From Syntrophorhabdus sp. (GTDB taxonomy: Bacteria > Desulfobacterota > BSN033 > UBA1163), in the NCBI GenBank assembly GCA_020724025.1, contig DYHU01000157.1:1-8514 (forward strand): 8,514 nucleotides of DNA, read 5' to 3'. A program made the position numbers and the translations under genes. Every line of letters begins with the position of its first letter. The first letter of the stretch is position 1. Below, in pieces: positions 1 through 5,385 of the stretch. The notes under the pieces are model-generated. The model saw only the letters and a program-made list of their open reading frames with translations. It was not told where the DNA came from and made no database searches.

Positions 1-175
1 ACCATTGACCATTTGTGGTTGTAATATACACCGTTTTTAAGTTTTTTGGAAGAGAGAATTTCAGGAAGTACTCAGCGATACGAAAAGTTGATGCATCGAT
101 CCAAATCCTCATTCCAGAGAGAGACTTGTCTACCCGTTCCCTAAGATATTGAATCAAAACGACAGAGCTACTCAA
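1..175 (-). CDS. Partial unrecognised reading frame running off the left edge
   Basis: An uninterrupted minus-strand frame enters from the end of the PIN remnant and runs to the window edge without a stop. A TTG at 175-173 overlaps the upstream TGA (174-172) as TTGA, the same arrangement as at the vapB/vapC-head junction; an in-frame ATG (residues MRIWIDAST) is an alternative start. The visible part is about 58 residues, moderately hydrophobic and rich in aromatic residues, with the stretch DASTFRIAEYFLKF and, near the edge, TVYITTTNG. I recognise no family. The alternating strand and Thr-rich turn look protein-like, but with so little sequence this could be a chance open frame. If real, it would be the next gene of the same minus-strand group. 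Confidence 0.33.
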   Translation of the reverse strand, partial: MSSSVVLIQYLRERVDKSLSGMRIWIDASTFRIAEYFLKFSLPKNLKTVYITTTNGQW

Positions 176-459
176 GGTCTGACATTAAATCGTCCATATT
201 CTTGGAAGTGGGCGTCGAAGGTAAAAGCGTTACTGATGTTTAATCTTTCCATGAGGGCAAAGCTGGTGAAGTCGGTGAAACTGAAATCATGATCCTCAAA
301 CTTTTTGAAGAGGCGCCAGGCTTCTTCGATGATTTCAAGTGTGATATGCTCGAGACGGATAAATTGACTCTTTCGAAGGGATTCTCCAAATTGGACAGCT
401 ATCGTATGTCCGGCACGGAGGTTGATGATTTCGGTTAGAAGGCTCACCGGTTGCCAGAT
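172..459 (-). pseudogene. vapC: C-terminal two thirds of a VapC-like PIN-domain toxin, N-terminus missing
   Basis: PIN-domain toxins are Mg-dependent RNases that carry four acidic residues around one metal site. This frame begins right after an in-frame TAA (GTG at 447-445 is the first possible start, giving 91 residues) and holds the later parts of the fold. The second acid is the Glu in LLTEIIN, the third is the Asp in SFTDFTSFALM, and the fourth is the Asp in AFTFDAHF. The usual first strand with the VDTS motif is absent; family members are about 130-140 residues. The spacer after LTEIINL is also a few residues shorter than usual before RAGH. The missing head lies at 1104-1196 on the same strand, on the far side of dinJ-yafQ, so I read this as the tail of a split, inactive gene. 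The family assignment is strong; the pseudogene status is inferred from length and motif loss. Confidence 0.8.
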
Positions 460-476
460 TTATTGGCAATTCGGTG
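445..476. repeat. Imperfect inverted repeat at the yafQ / PIN-tail junction
   Basis: Arms TTGCCA (451-456) and TGGCAA (464-469) flank a 7-base loop. They are extended outward, after one or two unpaired bases, by CACCG (445-449) and CGGTG (472-476). There is no T-run on either side, so it is not a typical intrinsic terminator. It sits in the 37 bases between the yafQ stop and the first possible start of the PIN tail, where an insertion border would be expected. Confidence 0.6.
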
Positions 477-481
477 CAGCC

Positions 482-505
482 GATTGTTGGACAATCTTAT
501 TTTTT
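482..505 (+). terminator. Terminator-like hairpin plus T-run (plus-strand sense)
   Basis: GATTGT (482-487) and ACAATC (491-496) pair around a TGG loop and are followed by TTATTTTTT. This has the layout of a small AT-rich intrinsic terminator for plus-strand transcription, yet no plus-strand gene precedes it. In the minus sense the hairpin lies directly after the yafQ stop and lacks a T-run. It may be a by-product of the 10-bp repeat at this border. Confidence 0.3.
496..505. repeat. 10-bp direct repeat CTTATTTTTT, left copy
   Basis: This copy overlaps the last codons and the stop of yafQ. An identical 10-mer lies at 1096-1105, so the two copies bracket dinJ, yafQ and the upstream region of dinJ. 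The sequence is AT-rich, which raises the odds of coincidence. Confidence 0.55.
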
Positions 506-769
506 GAAAAGGTCGCTGTGTGTGCCGGTCCGTTCAAGCCGAAGCGAGTGGTCCTCTGCAGTGTAAATCAAAATCCAGTCGGCTTCAATGTGGCAGTCGC
601 GCGATGACTGCCACGGTCCCATGAGTGGATGGTCTCTGTAATTCGCTGGAAGCGGGATGCCCTCGGCCAGAAGCTTGACAACTTCCTGTAGCTTGTGCAG
701 GTCCTTCCCTCGTTTCCGCATGCGCTTGACATCCCGGGAAAACTGCCTGGTCTGAGAGACCTTCTTCAT
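497..769 (-). CDS. yafQ: YafQ-family type II toxin (ribosome-dependent mRNA endonuclease)
   Basis: YafQ toxins have the RelE fold and cut mRNA in the ribosome; the partner DinJ neutralises them. All residues linked to YafQ activity are visible: His in YRDHPL, His, Asp and Trp in DCHIEADWILIY, and Arg, His and Phe in LERTGTHSDLF. Counted from an upstream TTG at 778, these fall at 50, 63, 67, 68, 83, 87 and 91, the numbers used for E. coli YafQ. I prefer the ATG at 769-767 (90 residues), because it overlaps the dinJ stop as ATGA and has GGGAG just upstream, a pattern of translational coupling. No damage is seen, so the toxin should be active. It is placed between two pieces of a PIN toxin gene. 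Confidence 0.92.
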   Translation of the reverse strand: MKKVSQTRQFSRDVKRMRKRGKDLHKLQEVVKLLAEGIPLPANYRDHPLMGPWQSSRDCHIEADWILIYTAEDHSLRLERTGTHSDLFKK

Positions 770-1023
770 TTCTCCCAATTTTTGAACATTGACTCTAAAG
801 ACTCGAATTCCTGAATGTCTTCGCCGAGACGGCTCTTCTCCAAGGTGGACGCCGTAAGCTCGTTTGGAATCTCGATCGGGAAAGGCAACCCGCCACGGAG
901 AGATATTTGCCTGTAGAAGATACGGATGGCCTCCGTTGGGGTTAGGCCGAGTTTCCGAAGGACCCCTTCTGCTTTTTGCTTTGTTTTCGGTTCAATGCGC
1001 GCATGAACGATTGCAGTTTTCAT
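766..1023 (-). CDS. dinJ: DinJ/RelB-family antitoxin
   Basis: This 85-residue protein fits the DinJ family. The N-terminal strand TAIVHARIEP and the two helices through LTPTEAIRIFYRQI form the ribbon-helix-helix DNA-binding and dimerising part. GGLPFPIEIPN is the conserved link to the toxin-binding C-terminal region, which ends in an acidic helix (residues ~60-82). It overlaps yafQ by 4 bases (ATGA), giving the standard antitoxin-first order. Autorepression by DinJ or the DinJ-YafQ complex is expected from the family. The gene starts 73 bases from the right-hand copy of a 10-bp direct repeat. Confidence 0.93.
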   Translation of the reverse strand: MKTAIVHARIEPKTKQKAEGVLRKLGLTPTEAIRIFYRQISLRGGLPFPIEIPNELTASTLEKSRLGEDIQEFESLESMFKNWEK

Positions 1024-1029
1024 AACTCT

Positions 1030-1059
1030 ATTGTGTCACACCCGCAACACATATGCAAG
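1030..1059 (-). promoter_or_regulatory. Weak candidate promoter/operator of dinJ-yafQ
   Basis: On the minus strand TTGCAT and CACAAT are separated by 17 bases, and the -10 ends 6 bases before the dinJ ATG, so the transcript would be nearly leaderless. The region also holds the small dyad TGTG-t-CACA (1032-1040) and an ACACA copy at 1047-1051, possible antitoxin contacts. The boxes match consensus poorly. Confidence 0.3.
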
Positions 1060-1095
1060 GTGTTTTGGTTATTTCTTTTTTACTTTTTTGTTCAA

Positions 1096-1105
1096 CTTAT
1101 TTTTT
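1096..1105. repeat. 10-bp direct repeat CTTATTTTTT, right copy
   Basis: Identical to 496-505 and exactly 600 bases away. It overlaps the TAA that ends the PIN head fragment. See the left copy for the caveat about AT-richness. Confidence 0.55.
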
Positions 1106-1196
1106 AAACTGCCAAAGGCTCTCTTCTGCTCAAAAAGGGTTGAATATCGCGATGGTTCTCAAGGGCGAGAAAGGTTGAGGTATCCACAAATATCAA
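1104..1196 (-). pseudogene. vapC: N-terminal fragment of a VapC-like PIN toxin
   Basis: This short frame of about 30 codons begins with a TTG overlapping the vapB stop as TTGA. Its first residues, IFVDTSTFLALENHRDI, are the first strand and helix of a PIN domain, including the first catalytic Asp in VDTS. It then reads QPFLSRREPLAV, which resembles the family segment just before the second acidic residue (usually followed by VTTN or similar) but with about a dozen residues missing, and stops at a TAA inside the direct repeat. A frameshifted continuation also stays open for about 24 codons. Position directly after a vapB that carries the VapC-partner C-terminus supports identity. The rest of such a protein is found at 172-459 on the same strand. 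Confidence 0.8.
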
Positions 1197-1447
1197 TTGG
1201 AAGACCGTCCATAGAGATAATGATCGTGATTTTCAGCAAGATCTTTTGGCCCATCAAAAGACCCCCGCATCTTATATAAGGGATCCTTTTGATAATTTTT
1301 ACGAGCCTCCGCTGGAAGATGAAGCCGAAAATCAGTAATTAACTTTCGGATGAAACCAGTCACCGTTGTCCCGGCGGAACCGGCTTGCTTTCGAAGCAGT
1401 TCGTATTGATCGGTGGATAATTCTATCGTGAGTCTTTTCGTTGACAT
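1193..1447 (-). CDS. vapB: VapB-type ribbon-helix-helix antitoxin (CopG-like)
   Basis: This 84-residue protein starts with KRLTIELSTDQYELLRKQA, the DNA-binding strand and first helix of a ribbon-helix-helix domain, followed by the second helix GTTVTGFIRKLIT. The C-terminal GSFDGPKDLAENHDHYLYG is the toxin-wrapping tail common in antitoxins paired with PIN toxins. I chose the ATG at 1447-1445 because AAGGAG lies six bases upstream. The frame extends upstream to 1486, but the extra residues (MYVCMYVC and so on) merely translate a microsatellite. The gene itself looks intact while its cognate toxin is broken, so it may be a solitary antitoxin or regulator that could still cross-neutralise other PIN toxins. 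Confidence 0.85.
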   Translation of the reverse strand: MSTKRLTIELSTDQYELLRKQAGSAGTTVTGFIRKLITDFRLHLPAEARKNYQKDPLYKMRGSFDGPKDLAENHDHYLYGRSSN

Positions 1448-1460
1448 AACCTTCTCCTTA

Positions 1461-1490
1461 ATACATACATACATACATACATACATACAT
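1461..1490. repeat. Tetranucleotide microsatellite (ATAC/GTAT) x 7.5 in the vapB leader
   Basis: Thirty bases are a perfect 4-base repeat (ATAC on the plus strand, ATGT reading with vapB). Its 5' end supplies the last two bases of the predicted -10 box and its 3' end abuts the ribosome-binding site, so it makes up most of the vapB untranslated leader. It contains ATGs in all three frames; two (1486, 1474) are in frame with vapB, and another set ends at the TAA beside the ribosome-binding site. Confidence 0.97.
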
Positions 1491-1517
1491 TTTAGTTTCC
1501 CTTTCCTGGTTTGTCAA
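1489..1517 (-). promoter_or_regulatory. Strong sigma70-type promoter for vapB
   Basis: Reading the minus strand, a perfect TTGACA (1517-1512) is followed after exactly 17 bases by TAAAAT (1494-1489), five of six matches to the -10 consensus. Transcription would start near 1482, inside the microsatellite, leaving about 35 leader bases before the ATG. Confidence 0.8.
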
Positions 1518-1533
1518 TAAATGACATAAATGA
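1512..1533. promoter_or_regulatory. Candidate VapB operator over the -35 box
   Basis: TGTCA (1512-1516) and TGACA (1522-1526) form a perfect dyad with spacer ATAAA, and the left arm lies in the -35 box. ATAAATGA also occurs twice with a 9-base period (1517-1524, 1526-1533). Antitoxins of this fold usually repress their own promoter through such short repeated half-sites; binding here is an inference. Confidence 0.45.
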
Positions 1534-1582
1534 TGAAGTGGTAAAAGGCGAAAAAGGCTATTGATCGTCATTCCGGCGAAAG

Positions 1583-1599
1583 TCCCGCTTTCAGCGGGA
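1583..1599. repeat. Hairpin in a short intergenic repeat
   Basis: TCCCGCT and AGCGGGA pair around TTC. Together with the preceding GTCATTCCGGCGAAAG (1568-1583), it resembles the small palindromic repeats (GTCATTCC...CGAAAG) seen dispersed between genes in several bacterial genomes. Copy number cannot be judged from one window. Confidence 0.5.
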
Positions 1600-1628
1600 T
1601 AATTTCAGATAATTATGAAAACACTGGA

Positions 1629-1646
1629 CACCGGTTTTCACCGGTG
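1629..1646. repeat. Seven-bp perfect hairpin before the radical SAM gene
   Basis: CACCGGT (1629-1635) and ACCGGTG (1640-1646) flank the loop TTTC. A CTTTTT run begins six bases after the right arm, so weak termination toward the plus side is possible, but the gap is too long for a typical intrinsic terminator. Confidence 0.45.
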
Positions 1647-1695
1647 AGACGACTTTTTACGAAACCATCAATAAACAATTAATCTCGCATGAAAA

Positions 1696-1724
1696 TAGAC
1701 AATTGGTTTGGTGTTTATTATACT
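1696..1724 (+). promoter_or_regulatory. Promoter of the radical SAM gene
   Basis: TAGACA (1696-1701) and TATACT (1719-1724) each match consensus at five of six positions with a 17-base spacer. Transcription would begin near 1731, about seven bases before the GTG at 1738, so the message would be almost leaderless. This fits the absence of a ribosome-binding site. Confidence 0.6.
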
Positions 1725-1737
1725 TCTTTATAAAACC

Positions 1738-3465
1738 GTGAAGATCCTCCTAATTCAGCCCCCGATCCAAGATTTCTACCGGACATCCATACGGACGCAG
1801 CCAATGGGTTTGGCTTATCTTGCCGCTTCTTTGAAAACCGATGGCCATGAGGTTGAGATCCTCGATTGTCAAACTGAAAAGAAAAAATCCATACCCATCC
1901 CTTCTGAACTTTCTTACCTCAAGGATTTTTATCCTTTTCTTGATCGAAGTCCCTTCAAACTCTATACGGGTTTTTACCATTTCGGAATGGGATGGGAAAA
2001 TATACGGAAGGAGATTGAGAAGTCCAAAGCCGATGTTTTTGGAATCTCCTCTCCCTTCACTCCCTATCATGGAGAAGCGATAGAGATTGCCAGGATCATC
2101 AAGAAGTGGGATGAGAACAAGATTGTGGTGATGGGAAGCTCCCATGTCAGTTGCGATCCGGAAGGGGTGCTGGAAAGTCCTTTTGTGGATTATGTCATCC
2201 TGGGGGAAGGGGAGTATCGTCTATCCTTTCTTATAGATTGTTTAGAGAATGGAAAACAGGATGAGATTGATCTGATAGATGGAATCGGATACAGGCGAAA
2301 TGGAGAGATTTGTGTTAACCGCCTCCGGAGTTTTATCCCTTTACTTGACTCCCTTCCTCATCCTGCGAGGGATCTCCTCGACCTAAATCGATATCGGATC
2401 AATAAGAAGAGATCAACGATGATCATCACGAGCAGAGGTTGTCCCCATGGATGTGCCTACTGTTCAACCCATCTGGTCATGGGGGACTCCTTGAGGGCGC
2501 GCACTCCAGAGGATATTCTTCGGGAGATGATGGAGTGTCGGGAAAGGTATGGGATCAGGGCCTTCGATATTGAAGACGATAATTTCACTTTTGATCAAGA
2601 ACGGGCAAAGCGGTTGATGAGATTGATCATCGAAACATTCGGAGAGGGTAGAGTTGAACTTTCTGCCATGAACGGTATCTCCTTTGCCTCCCTGGATAGA
2701 GAACTTCTGAATTTGATGAAAAAGGCAGGTTTCCATACGCTCAACCTCTCCCTTGTCAGCACTGACCTAACAACGAAAAAGAGGATGAGAAGACCTGAGC
2801 CAATCATTGATTTTGATAATCTTCTAAAAGAGGCGGAAAGGGTTGGCCTTCATGTGATCGCCTATGCGATCCTTGGAATGCCTGACCAGTCCATCGAGGA
2901 GATGGTGGATACTTTGATCTATGTTATGGGGAAGAGGGTTTTAATCGGGCCCAGCGTCTATTACCCAACTCCAGGGACCTCCCTTTTTGAGAAGTGTAAG
3001 AGGGATGGGATTCTGCCTCCCCACTGCACCCAATGGCGCTCGAGTGCTCTTCCCATCGAGACAGAGGAATTTGACCGCCTTGATATTGCCACCCTTCTCC
3101 GGTTGGCAAGGGCGATCAATTTTATCAAAGGGAAGATAGACCAGGGAGAGTTGGAAGAGGGAACAACCTGGAGAGAATTATTTCAGGATCTAAAAGATAA
3201 AGTGAAGGCTGAGGTTGAGGATGGTGTTACTCCGTGGGCAGATCTACTCTTGATGCTTTTGAAGGAAAGGTCTTTTTGTAGCCTGAGAAAGATTCCTGAG
3301 AGGGGATTTTCAGTGGTAAAAGAGAAGACTTCGGAGAAGGTTTTAGACTATTTTTTGAAGAGCGCCTGGAAAGAACCAATCCTAAGGAGTCGGAAGCATC
3401 TCCAATTCCGTGATGACAGAAATGAACTCCGAAGGGGCAGGCGGACCAGACTCCGAAATCTTTAG
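1738..3465 (+). CDS. B12-binding-domain radical SAM protein
   Basis: A 575-residue protein of the cobalamin-domain radical SAM type. Residues ~2-180 form a Rossmann-like B12-binding region: KILLIQPP, then PMGLAYLAASLKTDGHEVEILD, then MGSSHVSCDPEGVL and DYVILGEGE. The canonical DxHxxG cobalamin ligand motif is not seen. The radical SAM core follows, with C235, C239 and C242 in RGCPHGCAYC binding the [4Fe-4S] cluster; FDIEDDNFTFD, NLSLVSTD and AYAILGMPDQS mark later barrel strands. The C-terminal ~140 residues are a helical extension of unknown role. I use GTG at 1738 because the family begins KILLIQPP and the upstream TTG at 1708 lies inside the promoter. Substrate unknown; methylation, ring formation or lipid chemistry are all possible. 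The last ~12 codons fall in an inverted-repeat arm, so the native end may have been replaced. It is separated from the next gene by 253 bases. Confidence 0.88.
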   Translation: MKILLIQPPIQDFYRTSIRTQPMGLAYLAASLKTDGHEVEILDCQTEKKKSIPIPSELSYLKDFYPFLDRSPFKLYTGFYHFGMGWENIRKEIEKSKADVFGISSPFTPYHGEAIEIARIIKKWDENKIVVMGSSHVSCDPEGVLESPFVDYVILGEGEYRLSFLIDCLENGKQDEIDLIDGIGYRRNGEICVNRLRSFIPLLDSLPHPARDLLDLNRYRINKKRSTMIITSRGCPHGCAYCSTHLVMGDSLRARTPEDILREMMECRERYGIRAFDIEDDNFTFDQERAKRLMRLIIETFGEGRVELSAMNGISFASLDRELLNLMKKAGFHTLNLSLVSTDLTTKKRMRRPEPIIDFDNLLKEAERVGLHVIAYAILGMPDQSIEEMVDTLIYVMGKRVLIGPSVYYPTPGTSLFEKCKRDGILPPHCTQWRSSALPIETEEFDRLDIATLLRLARAINFIKGKIDQGELEEGTTWRELFQDLKDKVKAEVEDGVTPWADLLLMLLKERSFCSLRKIPERGFSVVKEKTSEKVLDYFLKSAWKEPILRSRKHLQFRDDRNELRRGRRTRLRNL

Positions 3466-3473
3466 GATTGCGG
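3429..3473. repeat. Left arm of a long inverted repeat (inside the radical SAM 3' end)
   Basis: The 21 bases at 3429-3449 match the reverse complement of 3584-3604 at 20 of 21 positions. Weaker similarity continues inward to about 3473 (around a shared CTTTAGG-like stretch and GCGG). This arm encodes the Arg-rich tail RRGRRTRLRNL and the stop codon of the radical SAM gene. Confidence 0.8.
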
Positions 3474-3718
3474 ATCATTAGAAGTTTAAGGGAAACTTTC
3501 GTCGTCAATGAAAATAAGGTTTTTATTGGTCTTGGAGCGTCTGGAGCCAGTCCTTAAGCGGGGCCGCCCTAAATCTTTCTCCGCTGGCCCGCCTGCCCCT
3601 TCGGATTTGGCATTCCCATGGATTTCTATCACATGGAAAAAGATGTATGCTAAGGAGTCATATTGATTGAAAAGAGAGATTGGGTGTTATAGGATGAGTC
3701 GAAAAGGAGAATCATGAG
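3466..3718. other. Intergenic stretch between the radical SAM and alcohol dehydrogenase genes
   Basis: No convincing coding frame is seen in these 253 bases. They contain the inner part and right arm of the inverted repeat, and a small palindrome CTGG-AG-CCAG (3541-3550). The last ~55 bases, with TTGATT (3663-3668) and TATAGG (3688-3693), are a weak promoter candidate for the next gene with a long 19-base spacer. AAGGAG at 3704-3709 is that gene's ribosome-binding site. Confidence 0.5.
3561..3604. repeat. Right arm of the long inverted repeat
   Basis: Reverse-complement partner of 3429-3473, with 20 of 21 matches in the outer part (3584-3604) and partial matches inward. The two arms enclose about 130 bases with no transposase, so the pair resembles a miniature inverted-repeat element or a remnant of one. 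Confidence 0.75.
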
Positions 3719-4723
3719 ATGAAGGCAATGGTGCTTAGAGAGACCTCGCCGATCGAAAAGGGACCTTTAAGAATGGAAAATCTGCCCGATCCTGTTCCTG
3801 GTGCCGGGGAAATTTTAGTCAAGGTCTCTGTCTGCGGGGTTTGTCACACGGAACTGGATGAGATTGAAGGAAGGCTCCAGCCGAAACTTCCCATTATCTT
3901 AGGCCATCAGGTTATTGGAAGAGTGGTCGGTTTGGGTTCAGGGGCAAAACGATTTAGATTGGGAGATCGAGTGGGGATTGCGTGGATCTATTCCACCTGT
4001 GGAAAATGCCATTTCTGCAAAGATGGAAACGAAAATCTCTGTTCAGAATTTAAAGGCACAGGCTGTCATGCCAACGGAGGCTATGCCCAATATACGGTGG
4101 TTCGGGAGAACTATGCCTATTTGATTCCTAAAAGATTTTCTGACTCTCAGGCCGCTCCGCTTCTCTGTGCCGGTGCCATCGGCTATCGGGATTTGATGCT
4201 CTCGGGTATTAAAAAGGGTCAGGCCTTAGGGCTGTTTGGATTTGGAGCATCAGCCCACATCGTCATTCAAATAGCAAAATATTGGGGGTGTGAGGTTTTT
4301 GTTTTTACAAGAGGTGAGGAACATCGAGAATTGGCAAAAAAATTAGGAGCTTCTTGGGTGGGGGGACCGGAAGATCAACCCCCCAAGAAAATCAATTGTG
4401 CCATTGACTTTACTCCGGTTGGGGAAACGGTGGTGAACGCCTTAAAGGTTCTGGAAAAAGGGGGAAGGCTGGTAGTGGCAGTGATTCGGAAAAAGAATCC
4501 CATTCCACCTCTTGACTATGCCCAGCACCTCTGGGATGAAAAGGAGATAAAGAGCGTGGCCAACATCACACGGAAGGACGCTGAGGATTTTCTCTCTCTG
4601 GCCACTGAGATCCCCATTTTTCCGGAAGTTCAAGAATTTAAATTGGAAGAGGCGAATCAAGCCCTCATTCTTTTAAAACAGGGGAAAATCCAAGGCTCCG
4701 GAGTGTTAAGGATACCTGATTAA
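3719..4723 (+). CDS. Zinc-dependent alcohol dehydrogenase (MDR superfamily)
   Basis: This 334-residue cytoplasmic oxidoreductase should interconvert an alcohol and an aldehyde or ketone with NAD(P). The catalytic zinc ligands are C42 (CGVCHTEL), H63 (LGHQ) and C150 (PLLCAGAIGY). The structural zinc set is C94, C97, C100 and C108 in CGKCHFCKDGNENLC. The nucleotide-binding glycines are in LGLFGFGASAH (170-180). RVGIAWIYSTCGKC, GGYAQYTVV and PPLDYAQHLWDEKEI match the subgroup I know as the AdhA-like zinc-binding alcohol dehydrogenases (TIGR02822). Position 64 is Gln where many members have Glu, as some of this subgroup do. The start has AAGGAG nine bases upstream; an earlier out-of-frame ATG (3714) reads only two codons. 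The following phosphatase begins 23 bases after the stop, so they are probably cotranscribed. The substrate cannot be read from the sequence. Confidence 0.92.
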   Translation: MKAMVLRETSPIEKGPLRMENLPDPVPGAGEILVKVSVCGVCHTELDEIEGRLQPKLPIILGHQVIGRVVGLGSGAKRFRLGDRVGIAWIYSTCGKCHFCKDGNENLCSEFKGTGCHANGGYAQYTVVRENYAYLIPKRFSDSQAAPLLCAGAIGYRDLMLSGIKKGQALGLFGFGASAHIVIQIAKYWGCEVFVFTRGEEHRELAKKLGASWVGGPEDQPPKKINCAIDFTPVGETVVNALKVLEKGGRLVVAVIRKKNPIPPLDYAQHLWDEKEIKSVANITRKDAEDFLSLATEIPIFPEVQEFKLEEANQALILLKQGKIQGSGVLRIPD

Positions 4724-4746
4724 ATTTTTAAGGAAAGGAATCCATC

Positions 4747-5385
4747 ATGACATCTATCTATCTCATCCGTCACGGACAGACGGCGTGGAATAAAGAGGAG
4801 ATCTTTCGAGGAAGAACCGATATCCCGCTTGACGAGACAGGTCTGAAACAGGCCGAACTGGCAGGGGAATATTTCAAGGGAATGGCGATCCAGGGTATCT
4901 ATTCAAGCCCTCTTTCACGAGCCTGGCAGACAGCAGAACAGATTGCCCGGTTTCATCATTTGAGGGTTCAACCCTTGGAGGAACTCATCGACATGAGTTT
5001 CGGAAACTGGGAAGGGCATGCCCATCTGGAAATACAGAGGGTCGATCCTGAAACCTATCGGCAATGGAGGGATGAACCGCATTTAGCCAGGCTTCCAGGA
5101 GGGGAGAGTCTGGAGGATGTTAAGAAGAGGGCTATGGGTGCGCTGGAGGAGGTAATCCGACTTCATCCGGAAAAGACCCTTGTTCTTGTCTCCCACCGTG
5201 TCGTCAACAAAGTGCTTATCTGTGGAATTTTGGGGATAGATAATTCACATTTCTGGCAGATTACACAGGATACGACTGCAATCAACTTGATTCAATATAA
5301 AAGAGGGAGATATGTTCTTTCGTTCATGAATGAGACGTGTCATCTGAAAGCTTTGAAAGAAGAGAAGATAAAAGCGGACTTTTGA
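4747..5385 (+). CDS. Histidine phosphatase family protein (phosphoglycerate mutase-like)
   Basis: A 212-residue member of the branch of the histidine phosphatase superfamily that includes CobC (alpha-ribazole phosphatase) and GpmB-like enzymes. The catalytic motif LIRHGQTAWN carries the phosphorylated H9 with R8. SSPLSRAWQTA supplies R58, DMSFGNWEG the acidic region (D82), LPGGESLEDV the usual loop, and LVSHRVVN the second His, H150. The enzyme likely removes phosphate from a small metabolite. A CobC role is possible given a B12-domain radical SAM gene upstream, but no other cobalamin gene is present and these motifs do not separate CobC from other family members. AGGAAAGGA lies seven bases before the ATG. 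The gene is 23 bases behind the dehydrogenase and ends four bases from the convergent arsC. Confidence 0.9.
   Translation: MTSIYLIRHGQTAWNKEEIFRGRTDIPLDETGLKQAELAGEYFKGMAIQGIYSSPLSRAWQTAEQIARFHHLRVQPLEELIDMSFGNWEGHAHLEIQRVDPETYRQWRDEPHLARLPGGESLEDVKKRAMGALEEVIRLHPEKTLVLVSHRVVNKVLICGILGIDNSHFWQITQDTTAINLIQYKRGRYVLSFMNETCHLKALKEEKIKADF

Noticed and set aside
445..496. Integron attC site
   Set aside because: One GTTRRRY-like core (486-492) exists, but no matching RYYYAAC partner is found at the right place.
1031..1279. Plus-strand 82-residue frame
   Set aside because: It is antisense to the PIN head and vapB and has no family features.
1448..1486. N-terminal extension of VapB reading MYVCMYVC
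   Set aside because: It is translation of the microsatellite and of the ribosome-binding site; the ATG at 1447 has proper spacing.
1461..1490. Microsatellite as a possible CRISPR or origin repeat
   Set aside because: It is an uninterrupted 4-base repeat with no spacers and no iteron-like units.
1615..1647. Ten-codon leader frame over the 1629-1646 hairpin
   Set aside because: No ribosome-binding site and no amino acid bias expected of an attenuator; probably chance.
1689..1733. Fourteen-codon frame ending four bases before the radical SAM GTG
   Set aside because: No ribosome-binding site, and its ATG lies upstream of the predicted -35/-10 pair, so it would not be transcribed from that promoter.
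1708..1737. Upstream TTG start that would add ten residues to the radical SAM protein
   Set aside because: It lies before and within the predicted -10 box, and family members begin at KILLIQPP.
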